From NCBI GenBank assembly GCA_947561715.1, contig OX387201.1:19110001-19174000 (forward strand): 64,000 bases of DNA. Reading direction: 5' to 3'. The notes under the pieces are model-generated. The model was given only the letters and a program-made list of their open reading frames with translations, had not been told where the DNA came from and made no database searches. A program made the position numbers and the translations under genes. This DNA comes from Ascidia mentula (Eukaryota; Chordata; Ascidiacea; Phlebobranchia; Ascidiidae). This document shows, piece after piece, positions 39,993 through 54,000 of the stretch (within the stretch, counting starts at the first letter, position 1; the number at the start of each line of letters is the position of its first letter).

Positions 39993-39998
39993 AATAAA
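39993..39998 (+). terminator. Polyadenylation signal of the PTB-like gene
   Basis: AATAAA about 200 bp after the stop codon at 39791; no earlier canonical signal is visible. Confidence 0.5.
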
Positions 39999-40112
39999 AC
40001 CCTTGAACGACATCAAAATTCACAAGAAACAATGTTCAAATAATTTCATTTCAACTTTTTCTTAAATTGTTTGGCGTCTATACAATTTAAATGACCTTGA
40101 CATGTTTGAAGG

Positions 40113-41218
40113 TCAAGGATAATGTGCCACGTCACATTTCCACGCTTGCACAGTGTTTCCGTCGTTAAGAGCCTTTGTATTTTTAACCGTTTTACTGAAT
40201 GTGTTCTCATGATGAACTTTGCTGGTGAACACGCTTGGCGCTCTGTTTCTCAAGGTAGTTTTACATTTGAAACACAAGTCGATTGGAACAAACGTTTCTT
40301 CCATCTGCTGTTGAATTTCGTGTTCATTGTAGAATCTCATCTTCAGGGCTTTGACATCGGTGTCACTACTACAAGGAGTGACTTTTCTCGACCCGAATAA
40401 ACGGGTTTTCGATTTTCGTGGCCCGGACATTGATAGACTTTTACCAAGTTCCTTGGGCAAGTCTTCCAATTGACTCGATTTTATATACAAAGTTTCGCAT
40501 GCCCTCGCTTTGCTTTCACCACAACCGAAACACGTCTTGGTTGAGGCCAGTTTCCTTTCCTGCTCGTGATTGTGTTTCAACGTGGTCGCATTTGCAGCTT
40601 TCTTGGCCTGTGTTGTATATAAGAAAAATTTGTTAAAAAGTGCAAAAAAATTAGAAAAATAAACGCATTAAACAGTGTTTCCCGTTTGTGGTCACGGTCG
40701 GTTGATTTAATTTTAATGACACCTTATTATTTACTGTGTATTTTAATCAAAATAAAATACATTTAATTTATAAAATGTGTATCGAACATAATGCATGTAT
40801 AGTCTACATCGCTTTGAACGGCTGTTTGTGCAGAACAAGAGTATTCATACCGTATGTTCCATAAAGAAACACAATCCCTATTAGGATTTTACAAAAAAAT
40901 TCTGTATTAATATGCAGTACCTAATTCATACTTAAAAGCAAATTATTACGAGGCTAAATTGATCATCAAAAAATCAGTGTGTGCATATCAGCCTTAAAGG
41001 ATAAGACAGAACCCCTTTGCAATTTTTAATACACTTCGTAGAACTTATTAATGGCGTTACAGAAGAACAAAACACTGTACAAAACAATATATACGAAAGG
41101 ATTATTTATATCAATATAAAGTATAGCCTATTGCGTGGTCATGCAAGTTATAATGTAGACAAGGAAAATAGCTTACCTTAATTGCAATTCGAACCAGCAA
41201 AACAAAAATTGATGCCAT
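40113..41218 (-). CDS. Small two-exon protein with paired CxxC motifs, 178 aa, unassigned
   Basis: Exon 1 (41177-41218) encodes MASIFVLLVRIAIK and its GTAAGC donor joins in phase 0 to exon 2 (40113-40607, acceptor CACAG), which reads AKKAANATTLKHNHEQERK and runs to a stop at 40113. The 14-residue hydrophobic start could be a short signal or anchor, though it is small for one. The body has CFGCGESKARAC (about residues 37-48), a Ser/Lys-rich basic region, and a second pair CFKC (about 126-129), a spacing that could bind one metal ion. I recognise no family. It converges with the PTB-like gene, with about 320 bp between stop codons. Confidence 0.6.
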
Positions 41219-42046
41219 TTTGTCTGAACAGGCAGAAACTCCAAGCAAACTGTTGGCAAACCTTTCAGCTGCTGATTCAAATCTGACTGATAATTATTGT
41301 CATAAGCCCCTCTATGATGTAACAAACAACATATGCGTCACAACCAAATAGAGTTTTTATTTAAAGGCAAAAAAGTAAACACCTGCCCTGCATAATATAA
41401 AAGCATCGAAAGCACCCTTTTAGGCAGCGGTATAGGTAACTGGCGACACGATTTTACAAACAGTTGATGAATTATGCAAAACAACTTGTGTTCTACGTCA
41501 TCACGTGAAGCACGCGCCATAAAGCAAGCGACAACCCTGCACAAATTCAATTCAGCAAAAACAAATATGCAACTATGCTAAATTGCAGTTTATAGGGGGT
41601 TCTCAATTTATGGCAATATTAAATCCACTTGTGGATTTTTTATCAGCGAGCTGAATATACATCTTTTCCTTTCATTAATAATACTTTTAATCAATAAACG
41701 ATAATACACTGGAAATAATTCACCTAAATTTCTTCCTGTTACAAGAATATTGCAATCATATTGCAACGTTTGAATGATTTTACTGCCACTTGGTAGCAGT
41801 CTTGTCACTTTGTGACGTCATAGACAGCTGTTCTGCGAGCTGGGCCCAAGAAATGACATAGAAAAAGGGGCCAACGATTACGTCACACGTTACATGCCCA
41901 AAAAGTTTTTGAAAAACTTTATCTGGAACAAAAGAATAATTATAACTGCAATTAAACAGATTGTCGTCCAAGTTTAAAACCCCACTGCAAAAGTAGCTTG
42001 AAAGCAATCAACCGCGTTTAAATATGCATTTAAAGCACTCTGTGGC

Positions 42047-45000
42047 TCAAGTGGTCACTGTTGTGTCTTTCTGAATACTGACGAATCCTTGCGCGTATAC
42101 AGGCACATGTAAGGTGCTGATAACTTGCCAGCTGTCGTTGAGATGGTCGTACATTTCAACTGTTCCATTGATGAAGCTGTTTCCATGGAGACCGCCTATA
42201 GAAATGGGGTTGTTTCAATAATTTTAATGACGCGTTGATTTGAATATATATGCTCGAAGTACTCCCAATCAAAAAAAATTACTGGGTTGCAAAAAACAAT
42301 ATATTTTTAGACGTTTTAGAGGGGCACAGACAGTTTGTGTTTACTGCACATGAATTTTGTCTCCCTGGTCTATATAGCGGCGTGTATCAATAGCTTATTT
42401 ATCAAAAAGTGCAACGCATAATGCATGTAAGAGTGTCCTTCCCCAAGTAAACTATTTTGTATATTGTTTGAACAAGACACCAACATACAACAGTGCTTGG
42501 CGTAGATTAACAAAAACCAATCAAATCAACTACAACGTAAATGAAAACGTTAAAATGGCATGGACACGCGATAAAACCTTAGAGCTTATCGAGTCAGGCA
42601 CCCATGTGAAGGTGATTTCCTCACGGAGAACCACCGTTTGCCAAAGGAACTCAACTAGTTGTACTAAGAGGTGATGGGTTGCAACCGGCCACACGCAGGA
42701 GGTTAAAGTTGGTCAACGAAACTTACCTGCCACGTAAAGCTTCCCCTTGTGGACAGTGGCCGCACCGTGGAGATGACCCCCATGAGAATTCCGCAGGGAA
42801 ACCCATACGTTCGTTTGTCTGAACATTAAGGATTTCATGAAACAAAATTGGAATTGATATAAACAGATGTGACGCCAGCATTATAGATAAATAAAATTTG
42901 GTAAAATAAGGTTCAAAAGTAATTAATTGTGGTTTTGTTTAATGGAAGTTCGGTAACAAATAAAACAACGGATTTTCAAAAAGTTATTCTATTTGTGTAT
43001 AAGCTGCAGACAGATGGCCACTGTTTCGACCTAAAAGGTCTCATCAGTGCAGCTGGTGTGACTATCAGACGACTTTGCTGACCAAACGGCAAAGCAAAGA
43101 CTTCCACTTTGTGGTGACTAGTTATTCTATGTTGCATATCACGGCAGCACTTTGCCCCTTTTGCTAAAAACCCGCTTGTCACAAATCACAACTATCACAA
43201 GTTTCTTACATATTGTAGGCGGAGACACTCCTCTGTTGCCCCATGACGTAGATGGTGCTGTTAAGGTTTGCTGCAACCGCTCCCCTTTCAGGCTGTGGGA
43301 GTGGGGCAGCGGATTTCCACTTGTTGAACATCGGGTTGTAGAACTGAACGTCGCACACAATGTCCTGCGGGGACGGTCCGTTAGCACCACCTAGCGACAA
43401 ATTAGTTTTGGTTAGTGTGCCACAAGACGTCGCCACGGAGCCGGAATTGACAGGGGTGTATTTGGTTGGTTTTTGAGTTCCCGGCGTTAGTAAAAATTGT
43501 ACCGGTATATTAAATTTGTGATAATCTGCAGAAAAAAATCAGGAGTGGATAAAAAGGAAAAAATTCTCCGCCTTGATAAGTGCGTGTTAGTTTCGAAGCC
43601 CACCCCACGCACTGAACTGGATCTTACATCACGTTATAAAGTCAAAATTTGAAAAATTCTGATCACCTTTCGGATCATCTTTACATTAAAAATAAGGCAA
43701 GGATTTTAGGCAACACGGATATACAAAAAAACAAATGCTTTTGGGTTATTTGTATGCAAGCCAACCGCAAGTTTGAATCACTCGTCAGGTCCCATCTAAC
43801 CTTCGCGTTTAAGGTCGCAATACCTTCCGTAAAAGTTATCCTTCCAACTCACCGATAACAAACAGGAGGTTATCGCACGCAACCACGGACGGAGAACTCA
43901 GTTCTTTCATCATCGGTTCCACCATTTTCCACGTGTTGGAGTCCGGGTTATATTTCTCAACGGACTGCAACCTCATCGTACCGTTGTGTCCACCAACCAC
44001 GTAAAGACACGTGTCCAAACCCGCCGAAGCGTGAAGATATCGCCCAACCAACATCGGTGCCACCTACAAGTCAAAATGGTTGCATTACTCTCAATAGAAC
44101 CAAGTAATAATTTTCTTGGTTTTCAATTTTGTATAATCTTTTTGCTGAGTCAACAGATAAAAACGTTCATAGCATCACGGCAGCGGCAAATTCAATCGTG
44201 GGGCCCGTATACGCACGTGTGGCTTCAAATATGCTTAAAACGTTTCTCCAAAACTACAATAACCCTTTTGTAAAACTTGGCTGAACGTTATGTGGTGATG
44301 ACGTCATTTGAGCACCACGTGCTTGCCAAGTGCCCTGGACGTGAGTGTGGAGAATCAAACTACTCAAGAGTGCTTTTAGAGGGCTTTGGTTGATGGATGT
44401 TTGAATGCCTGTTTAGTTGCACGTACACACCAATCATTTCCATATCATTCAATTTTGTTTTAGGTTTGTAAATATAACTGCTGGTACTTTTATTTTTACT
44501 GCACTTCGTTATCATAAGCAAATTAAACTCAAAAAAACACTTAACATAGTCAGTAGGGTTATGACCACATAATCCATACAAATATTTCAAACTGACAACA
44601 GAGTGGAAATGATCAGCTTTTTGTTTCGCAAAACGCGGTTACTTCGATTTTGTGGTTTTCAAACTCATCAATCAGTCAAAAAGGTTCGTTTGTAACATTT
44701 GTTGTCACAAGAAGAGTTTAAGTGTCATTCATCATAAAATGTGACAACAAGGCAGACATACTTCAGCTGGAGAGGGGATACCACCAGTCAAGTGCTCATG
44801 CCACGATTAACGCGAAGTATACGACAAAGTATTTCGTCAACGTCAAACCGCCGGGTGTTGACTAATGCAATAAGAAAACCAAAATGTAACGAAAAAATCT
44901 TATTCGTTCAAGGGACGTCATACAGGTTTTAACTGAAATGCAGACGAAAGAGGTGAAACATAATTCTGATTTTTTTTTAATGAGAAGTTCAGAGCTGTCC

Positions 45001-48000
45001 ACAGATTGCTTTATGAAATTTACTATATATTTATATCGATACGGTGAGCGATCGACAAAATTTTAAATTGATCCAGCATTCATTCATTAAACACATTCTA
45101 TCTTTGATGAAAGTTTTTTCCGCAAAGTTACAAAAAGTGACATGTTGACGTACTGTGTATATTTTTTGCCCGGTTTAAAACAAAACTAGTCCAAGGTACA
45201 AGAAACAATCTTCCACAGAAATAGAAAAGAATTTGATCACATTTTATGGCATTACGATCACATTAAAATTTACACGTTCCGGGTTTTTATGAATAATACC
45301 ATAGGGCAGTGCTTCCCAACCTTTTTCAGTTCGCGACCCACTTTTAATGCAAGTTTTATTGTGCGACCCAGAATGAGATATGACCAAACGAATGAAAAAC
45401 AATTATAGTGCAATAATTTCGTGATCTAATAGAAAACTGTAACATTTAGAAATGCTTCGCGATCCACCTGAAATAGCTTCGCGACCCACTGGTTGGGAAG
45501 CACTGCCCTAGGGATCCGTGACAAAATGGAAATTTCCATGAGCTACTATCTAGTTTTACGCAGAAACCTGCTGGACGTATCTTATCTCTTTGGAATTTTT
45601 TGTAACCTTGCAGCGTTTCGCGGCACAAAGTTTGGTAAAACCTGCCAAGCAGAATCACACAATAAGTGGGCTCAGTATTAAAACATTATGTTTAGCTTTT
45701 TTATGACGTCACCTGTTGCCATGTGTTGAGGCTCGGTATGTACATCCACACTTCCTTATATGGAGAATGGAAAGCCCCTCCGGTGACGAAGATGTTATTG
45801 TTGACGGTCGCTACGCTGTAAGCTGTCTGATTTACTGCAAACAATGTAACCATAAACCCAAAATCACGTTGGTTAAGTTATTTAGAAACTCATTTGTAAC
45901 GAAAAAAGGATTAAATGAACTTCTACTTGTAAGGTATTGCCACAGTAAATTCATTACTGTATACATTTGAAATGCCATGTGGGGTATTTTTTTTTTATTT
46001 TCGGAATAAGCTGTAAGTTGTCTGGTTTACTCTAAACAACCTAAACAAATCCATAAAATCACGTGGGTTGCTTTAAGCTTAACACAGGTTAACGCCGATG
46101 TCCTCAAGACCTGAAGAGAATTTGTGTTTCAACTTTTATTTTCGCCTTACAGATATTTGTATATATTCAAAATGGGAAGCAAGGCTGCTTTACTGCGAAT
46201 ATTTTGCTCCATCAAGCAGAGGATTTTTTCAACAACTCTAGCATATGTGGGGAGAGTATACGTACGTTGTAAAGGAGCGAGGTGTTTTGCGCAAGACTCT
46301 GGGAAATTGAAGTAGACGCAGTCGGTTACAGGGATCTTGTCCTTGTTTAATCCGCCCACAACAACCAGGACATCAGATTTCTGGCAAAAAAAAACAATTA
46401 TCCCAAATCTAACTTTGAACAAGGATTCTTTTTAGCATTGTTTACTCGTGAAAGCTCGTGTATTTTATAATATACAAGTCAGTCTGCTTAAAGAGTGCCA
46501 AAGCAAGACAATTTAGTTTACGTTGATTAGAAACCCTACAAAAATGTCGAGTAGGCATCGTATTTCAACTACATCGTCGTTATATCATCCTATATATCGC
46601 CTGTTGCCCAAAGGCTTGAACAATATACTGACCAGCGTGGTCCCAAAACCAGATAATAGTTCAGGGAACCTTTATTTAGTTTTGAACCCTGGGGTTCAGA
46701 GGCATCCATGCACTTTGGAAAACGATGCTTTACTGTAATCATCATATGTGTTATGCTTTCAAGAATGCAGATTCTTTGCATTGAAAGGTAAAAGTAAATG
46801 CCAGAAAAACCTTGCTACCTGTCTGTTGTAAGTGGACCGAGGTTGAGTTCGGCAGCTTTGCATAAGAGGTCTCTGATCTGCCAAAAGCTGGAATCTTCTC
46901 GCTTCGTCCAGAAACTTTTCACATTCCTGTGTTAATACATTGCAGTTAAGAAGCCAAAAAAGTGTAACAAATACTAGGCTTCTATTGTAGTGAACTCCAG
47001 ACAGGGCTACTTTTTTTACCAGATAAATCTCATCATTTCAGCTTTGGTGACCTACTGCGATCTTGCCATCTAAATAGTCTAAGCAAGACTTCCAGTTTTG
47101 GTGACTTATTATAGGTTGAAACAGTAACCCTGTCTGCAACTCACCAAATACACTATTGGCCCTATTGATTATACATAATGCTTCTTAATAGAATAAAAGG
47201 TTTATGATTTATAAACGTCTGCAATGATTCTTTATGTGGAATGCGAACATATTTAACATAAATAATCAACCGCTACATTTTTCATTACGCAATTGGAACT
47301 GTTAGTAAAAGCAACAAAGGGAATCTCAGTCAGCATAAACACATCACAAGGTTACTTTGTTCTCCTTGATGATCGAATCAGTTTGAACGACGTCAAGTAA
47401 AAACTGTGGCTCGACCAGCGGCAAGCGAACATGTTCAAGAATTCGGGGAAGGTGTTGTTGTCTACCTTTGACGTCATACCGTACCCACGTCATCACCGCT
47501 TCGTAAACCTTTTGTGAGATTTTTAATTACTATGGACATAGCAAGGTTGGAGGTTAAGAGGAAAATTTGGTGAAGATTAGGAAAAAAATAATTTCGTACG
47601 AAAAAGAACAAGGAAAACAAATCATTCAAACGAAATCAAGCACTAAACGTTCAGTAAATTTCCACATCATAGTACATTACATTATACTGTATGCCCAATA
47701 ACTATGTTATGGCACTTTTGCTTCTATATGATTTAAGAGATACCCGATTTCCGTATAGCCTGCAACTATTGTTGCATAACAAGCAGTTGTAAAGTCATAG
47801 AGAGCTCGATGGTTCGTCATTGGTGTTTAATGCCTAGTTATTAACTAGTTATTTATTATCAAGGTAAGTTAAACGAATTACGTTTTCTTCACTTTTGACG
47901 TTCAGGTTTGGGCACGAGAGAAGAGCAATCAGCTCCTTCACTTCGAAACTTTTGAAGTCGTCGCTTGAAGAAACTTCGGTGAAATTTTCGATTGCGAACT

Positions 48001-51000
48001 GGTTCGCGTTCTCGGCCAAGTCGCGACAGCCCTTGCGGAAACAAAAAGCAGACTTTGTTGCTTTGCCTTTATCGGGAATCGAACCCTTAACCCTCTGGTC
48101 ACAAATTACGCTTCTTTTAGGCAAAAATTTGATTCATTGGATATGTCTATTTAATTTAATTGAAAAAAAAACTCAGAATTTTTGTCCAATTTTGAAAAAT
48201 TTAATTTTTGTAATAACGTGTTTCCGTGGCAACCTAAATGTTTGAAAAAAGGTTCCTTTAGCTGGTACGAAAACGTCTAAATCTTGCCAAAACGAGAAGT
48301 TACACCTTCTTTGACATACCTGTCTGGTAGCGAACCGTTTGATAGCGATGGAAGTAACAGGTGATATTCTCTGCTTGAGAACAGATACGCAAGCTTCACA
48401 CACAGATGTGAACTGGAAAAAACTTGCGGCCGACAGCAGGTGTTCGATGTTGGAACCTGCCAAGTAATTTATTTCAAGTTTGGCGAAAAATTCCTTTCAG
48501 TAAAAACAGTCGAAGCTAATATGCCTATTTAAAATTATAAAATCCACAAGCTTTTTTTGCATCTTTTTGACTTGAAGGTTTCTAAATAATTGTATTGGGT
48601 GTCTTGGACGATTTTGCAATAACCTTTCGTTAGTCTGGATATTACTTCGCAAGAATGTTTAGTGCAACGATTTCAAAGCCACATACAGTTGTCAGTGGGA
48701 GGAATTTCACGTCTGTCGACAACAAGTTTTTGAACATTTTTAAGCATTTTATGTGCAAAAAAAACGATAATAATTGAGAGCTGCAGACAGAGTGTACACG
48801 CACTGCTACGACCTGCAAGGTCTCATCAGTGCAGCTGTTGACAGTGGCACTGTGCTAGCTATTGAAGTTTTTTATTTTACAACAGACGAGTTTTTTTAAC
48901 CGACATGTTCCTTCATAACACGGTTGGCCGAATATTGATTCAATCAAAATCGTGTTTATAAATTTTTATAAAAATAAGATAACGACCCATTTCAGCCGTG
49001 AAAAGGTTGAATATGAACGGTTTCAACAACAGCGAATTATAATTGTTTAAACTACAGTCATGAACACATGTTTTCGACGGAAATTTTCCATCTTTTTACG
49101 AATTTATTGTGAATTACCGGATATTTGAATTCTTGAAGTGTACGAAAAATCGACGAGTTGTTTCATTGTGACGTAGCTTGTTTCATTGATGTGGATTCTT
49201 TGCTGAAATCGATTTCCGTCGCCAGGCAACAGCAGCTCGGCAAAATATTTGCTTGTGCAGCACAAGACAATCTGAAATGGAACAAGATCAATTTGTTGTA
49301 TTCGTCACGTCCTAACAAAAATTATGAAACGACTCAATTCTCTAAACCCGTGCAAAGAAACTGCGTCAAGACTACAAAGCGGAGTCAAATGTTATTTAAA
49401 CCTTCATTGCTTCAATATGTGTCGTCTTATTTTGTGGCGTTTCAAGCATGGAGCTCCCACTTGAAAGTTGAAATAAAACTTTATTTGAAAACATCAGAGG
49501 TTGAGAAATATAAGAATTAGAATTTCACCATAAAAAACACCCAAGAAGATCACATATCTCCAGACCTAAAATTACTTGCTGTTGTGTTCAACACACAAAT
49601 CACAATGCTTAACCAACATAACAAAGGGTGGGGTCACAGCTACTTCTAATCGGATTAAAACATTATCTCCAGCTTAGATGGGGTTGATGTTATTCCACCG
49701 CACGATGCCCCTTATATCACGTAACATTTACACAGCGTGGTCTCAACCGGTTGTCAAGCACACTTAACAACGTTTGTTACGTCAAACTTGAATGGGCAGT
49801 TACTGTGGCAAAGGTTGCGTGATTCTCCATACCCTGTCTGTAAGTTTTAAACAACGAATTTTTTTAACACCATGTACTGCCTAATTTCACCCCTCTTCCA
49901 TTTATTTTAAATATTTTTTTGCTGCAAAGTTACGTGAGTTGGTGACGTGGAGAAACGTGTGTACGAAATATTATGTTTCGACATCTGAACAAACGAATCG
50001 CGTCCATAAATAAACGTGTTCGGCTTCAACGTGACAGAAGGTGTTCAATTCGGCTATATACGGAACTGGTTGCGATTGCGCAACATAGGATATGACTGAC
50101 GGGAAAGACGTTGTAATGTTCATTGCACTGAATACACAAGCAGAAGCCACGTGTCCGTAACGATCACACTGTGTTATTTTACCACACATGATTTTAACAC
50201 AAGAAACGAGATCCAGTGCCACTAAAACGTCATTCATGCTTGCCGCCGGATCACCGCCAAAAGTGGAATAATCGTTATGCCAACACACATGTTCACGTTT
50301 GTGAAGTCTCGCCCTGCGCCAGTTTGCATTGCACGATTAAGTGCAGGTGCTGTGTCACAACATTTCATATGTCACAACACAACAGGTTTCATCAAGTCCT
50401 CGTCGCAGCTTTGAGCAGTGGTTGAACCCATGACGAAGTTGCGCAATTGTTGATTTTATTTAGTCGTTATAACCCCACTTTACTGCATCAAGTATTCGGG
50501 GGACGAGATCACCCCCAGCCCACAAAAATACTTCACGGGAGATCAATGCTTACTTTAACCTCTACGAAAGCTTCTGCTCAAGGTTTGTATTTATTGAAAG
50601 GTTAAAATGTGTTCGCCCGTTCGTACCAATGACCCATTTTTGTCGCGTTAGAAAGCAAAGTTTTTTCACACAACGTGAAATTGGGCAATACGCATTATTA
50701 TCGAAATTTCCATGTTTTGCCGAAGAACTGCTAATTATTCGATCACCCACGTGTTGGACAGAATTCATTTTATACGAGTAACCTTCCCTGCACCGTCAGC
50801 AGCAACAAAATATCCGTGGATTTTTTGGGGGGCTGGGGTGCGCCCGAAACCCTATTAAACCCCTAGGGTGACCAGCTGTCATTCAAATTTATGTAACAAA
50901 CATTTATTTTAGTTGTCTTGATAACTTATGTGGTTCAATCCGCTGCCTATTTAGTGCAGAACGGAACTCTTTTGTCAACGAAATTGTTGGGTTTTGTGCA

Positions 51001-54000
51001 GAAACCTAAGTTAAATGGCGTCCATTGTTCCCACGCCTCACGGCAACATTCCGCACAACGAAATAGTCAGTTGTTCGATGGATGCGATAAGGCTGTTAGT
51101 AACTTTCATCAGTCAGCAATTACGTCTAAGTACAAAAAATATGTTCATAATACCAACTCAGAAACCAAGTTTCTGAAAAACAACAACAGAAAATTACTGA
51201 TTGTATTGAAGTTGAGCAACTTTGCCCAAGAAGAAGAGTTGTGCGAAGTAAGTTTGAAGCCGCCTCAGCATATTTTTTCTGCCACAAAGATCGACCAGGA
51301 GCCAACTTGTTAGCTGGAGCCGCCCAAGCGTGACGTGCGCGATAAACCATAACGCCATTCTATCGCGTTACTTTGTGTCACGATTGTAATTTTAGTTGAC
51401 GGGGTTTGTTGGGGGCATTTCTGCTGGTTTGACAAAAAAACAACCTGATTTCACTGCTGGTTTGTGCTGTTTCTATGGTCTGTCTTAAAACTTCTTGATT
51501 TAAATTTTACGATTTCTTTCATTTTTGGGTCGGAAGCTGCAATATTTCATTAACTTTCACTCACTGGTGAGTTTGCCTTGACGATAGGCCAAGACTTACA
51601 GGGTATTCCCACGACATTTATTTGCAACTAAATCATTGATGAAAGTAAATAAAAGTGATGTTATTCCTCCCGTCGAGTTGTTCCTTTACTTTTGAAAAGT
51701 TTTTGCCGATATTTCTTTTGTTTCTTTCAAGCCGTGTTTTCATTGAATACGTGGGCTCTAAATACCCATGGAAGCTGTTTTGTTAAAATCACGGCCGTTA
51801 AGCTAGCAGATAATATAAACTATAATCTACAAAAAATCGCCAAACATTTCGATTTAAATTACAACCGAAACAGGAAATCAACATGTTATTGAGAACAATG
51901 TCTTGCTGTGTTGCAATACTGAATTTACTTTTCATCGAGGTAATAATTTTTTTATTTCATAGATTTTTTGGGGGGTTTTATCCATTGCCGTTCTTGGCGA
52001 ATGTGGTCCACAAACTAAAACTGCAAACTCTGTCTTCACGATTATTTTAGAAGATTATATATTTTTTTGTTTTCGGTAATGGGGAAGCACCCATGAACTG
52101 CAGACAGTTGTGTAACCTGTGTTCAGCCAACCGTGCCTTGTAATCGGGAGCGCACCAACCTTGTGACATGGAATCTCCTTTCCGTCCACAACAAGCACAA
52201 CATCCAGAAACTGATCCTTAGTCCTCATGGCGTTGAACCCGCACAGCAACTGATGCGAGTGGCAAGCCTCGTAATGTTGATACTCGGTTGGCAAACACAG
52301 AAGCCCAACATCTGAACTTGAAGTTTTGCGGTGGCCATTTTGAATAATCTGTGCATAACAATATATTTTTAATTGCCATAATGGCAAAATTAACTAGCAC
52401 ATATTAACAGAACAACTTGGGTGCACATTTTAGGAAAAGAAAGTTTATGACTTCTGAAAATCCCCCTCTTGCCGCCAGCTCTCGTGGTCAATAACTGCCA
52501 AAAAACCATGAAGAGAGAAAGATTTGATAATTATCAACTGCGCGGGAGTTTAAAAACACGACTACCGACGAAATGACCAAAAATCGTGGGGTTTGGAAGA
52601 AACGTGAGCACAAAGCTATCGAAGGTTAATTTGTAGACGTGGATACTGTTTTATGCGCAAAGCAATCACAAAGAACGGCTGCAACGTTTGATTAAAATTA
52701 TGTCAAGCAAAGAAAGAAAGCAGAAAATAAATTGGTGAAATCAGTAATCTACATTTCGGGGTTCCCAAGCAATGCAGCCAAGCTGGATCAGCTACTCTTT
52801 CCTGACAAGTCGGAGCAAGATATAAAAAATCAAGCTCCCGGCGAGGTTTTAACTTACGACCCTGGGCCTAAAGTTTTCGATATAAGGTAACTGTCATTGT
52901 CAAGCAAGGACCTGCGCAGTGGGGCGATCCTGTCTTGTCATGCGTGAGCACGAAACACATATGCGATGTCTAAATTTAACGATAACATATTTAATGCAAA
53001 AACATGCAACAAACTTCAATAAGGTTTCCAACAACAGCTCATAGATGTCGGAACTTGCTGGTGGCTGTAGTTGAGCCGCAAAAACTACGAAAAAAAATGT
53101 GAAAGTATTTCTCCGCACCTTGGAGTTTTCTTCGTATCTCATTCTTTTCAAGGGCGGAACCATTTCCTGGGTCTCAGTTGCGAGTGACGTCGTACTGTCA
53201 ACCCCTGTTGGCGATGACGTCATCGGCGTACCATACCGTTCGTAGGTCACGTGGCTGAATAAGGGAAAACGAGAAAAACATTAGAAATCCAATGAGTTTC
53301 TTGCAAATTCACCGTTGGCAGTTTTACAAATTTCATTGTTGCAAATTTATTTTTCTTCAGGGTCCTGTGGACTTTCGAGCGAAATTTAAATATAAATAGT
53401 TCAATTTTTAACTGATCCAAAAATAATTAAGAAGAGTAGCGGAAGGTCAAGGTCGATAGGTTCGTTTTATTTTTGTTAAAACAAGACGGAGATATTAATT
53501 TCGCATTATGGTATTTAACGCTGAAGTCTTACGTTGGCCACAACGCCTTGGCTGCGATGACAGTGAACCTTATAAATGGCATGTAAGTTTGAATAAAATG
53601 AAAGTTTGAATTTACTTTTTTTAAATTTAAACTTATTTCAAATAAAATTACTTTCAATTATCTCCCAAGCAAATGCAACATCACAGGTTCACACAAAAAC
53701 AGAAGGAAAATTTGATACAAACATAATGAACAAATTGTGTAAGCTGCAGACATATGGCCAATGTTTCCACCTACAAGGTCTCATCAGTACAGTTGGTGTG
53801 ACTATCAGACGACTTTGCTATTGTTGGCTCCACTTTGCTTATCATATAATTAACGAATGTTATAATTTTAATGAGTTCAAGATCTGCGCATGGAGAAAAT
53901 GCCCGGCTTTTTTAGGAAGGAAACCTCTTAACCATGAATCTAGGAATGTTTATTTGTGTTTAAACTTCTGGCTCCCTGCTTGAGTATGACTGGGTACTTG

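Noticed and set aside
48060-48125. GGGTTCGATTCCC-type B box on the minus strand in a kelch-gene intron
   Set aside because: No D-arm or proper anticodon arm lies at the right distance; only the T-arm-like segment is present.
49158-49520. 120-codon plus-strand frame
   Set aside because: The minus strand of the same stretch holds the BTB exon of the kelch gene (49118-49271), which explains the openness of part of it.
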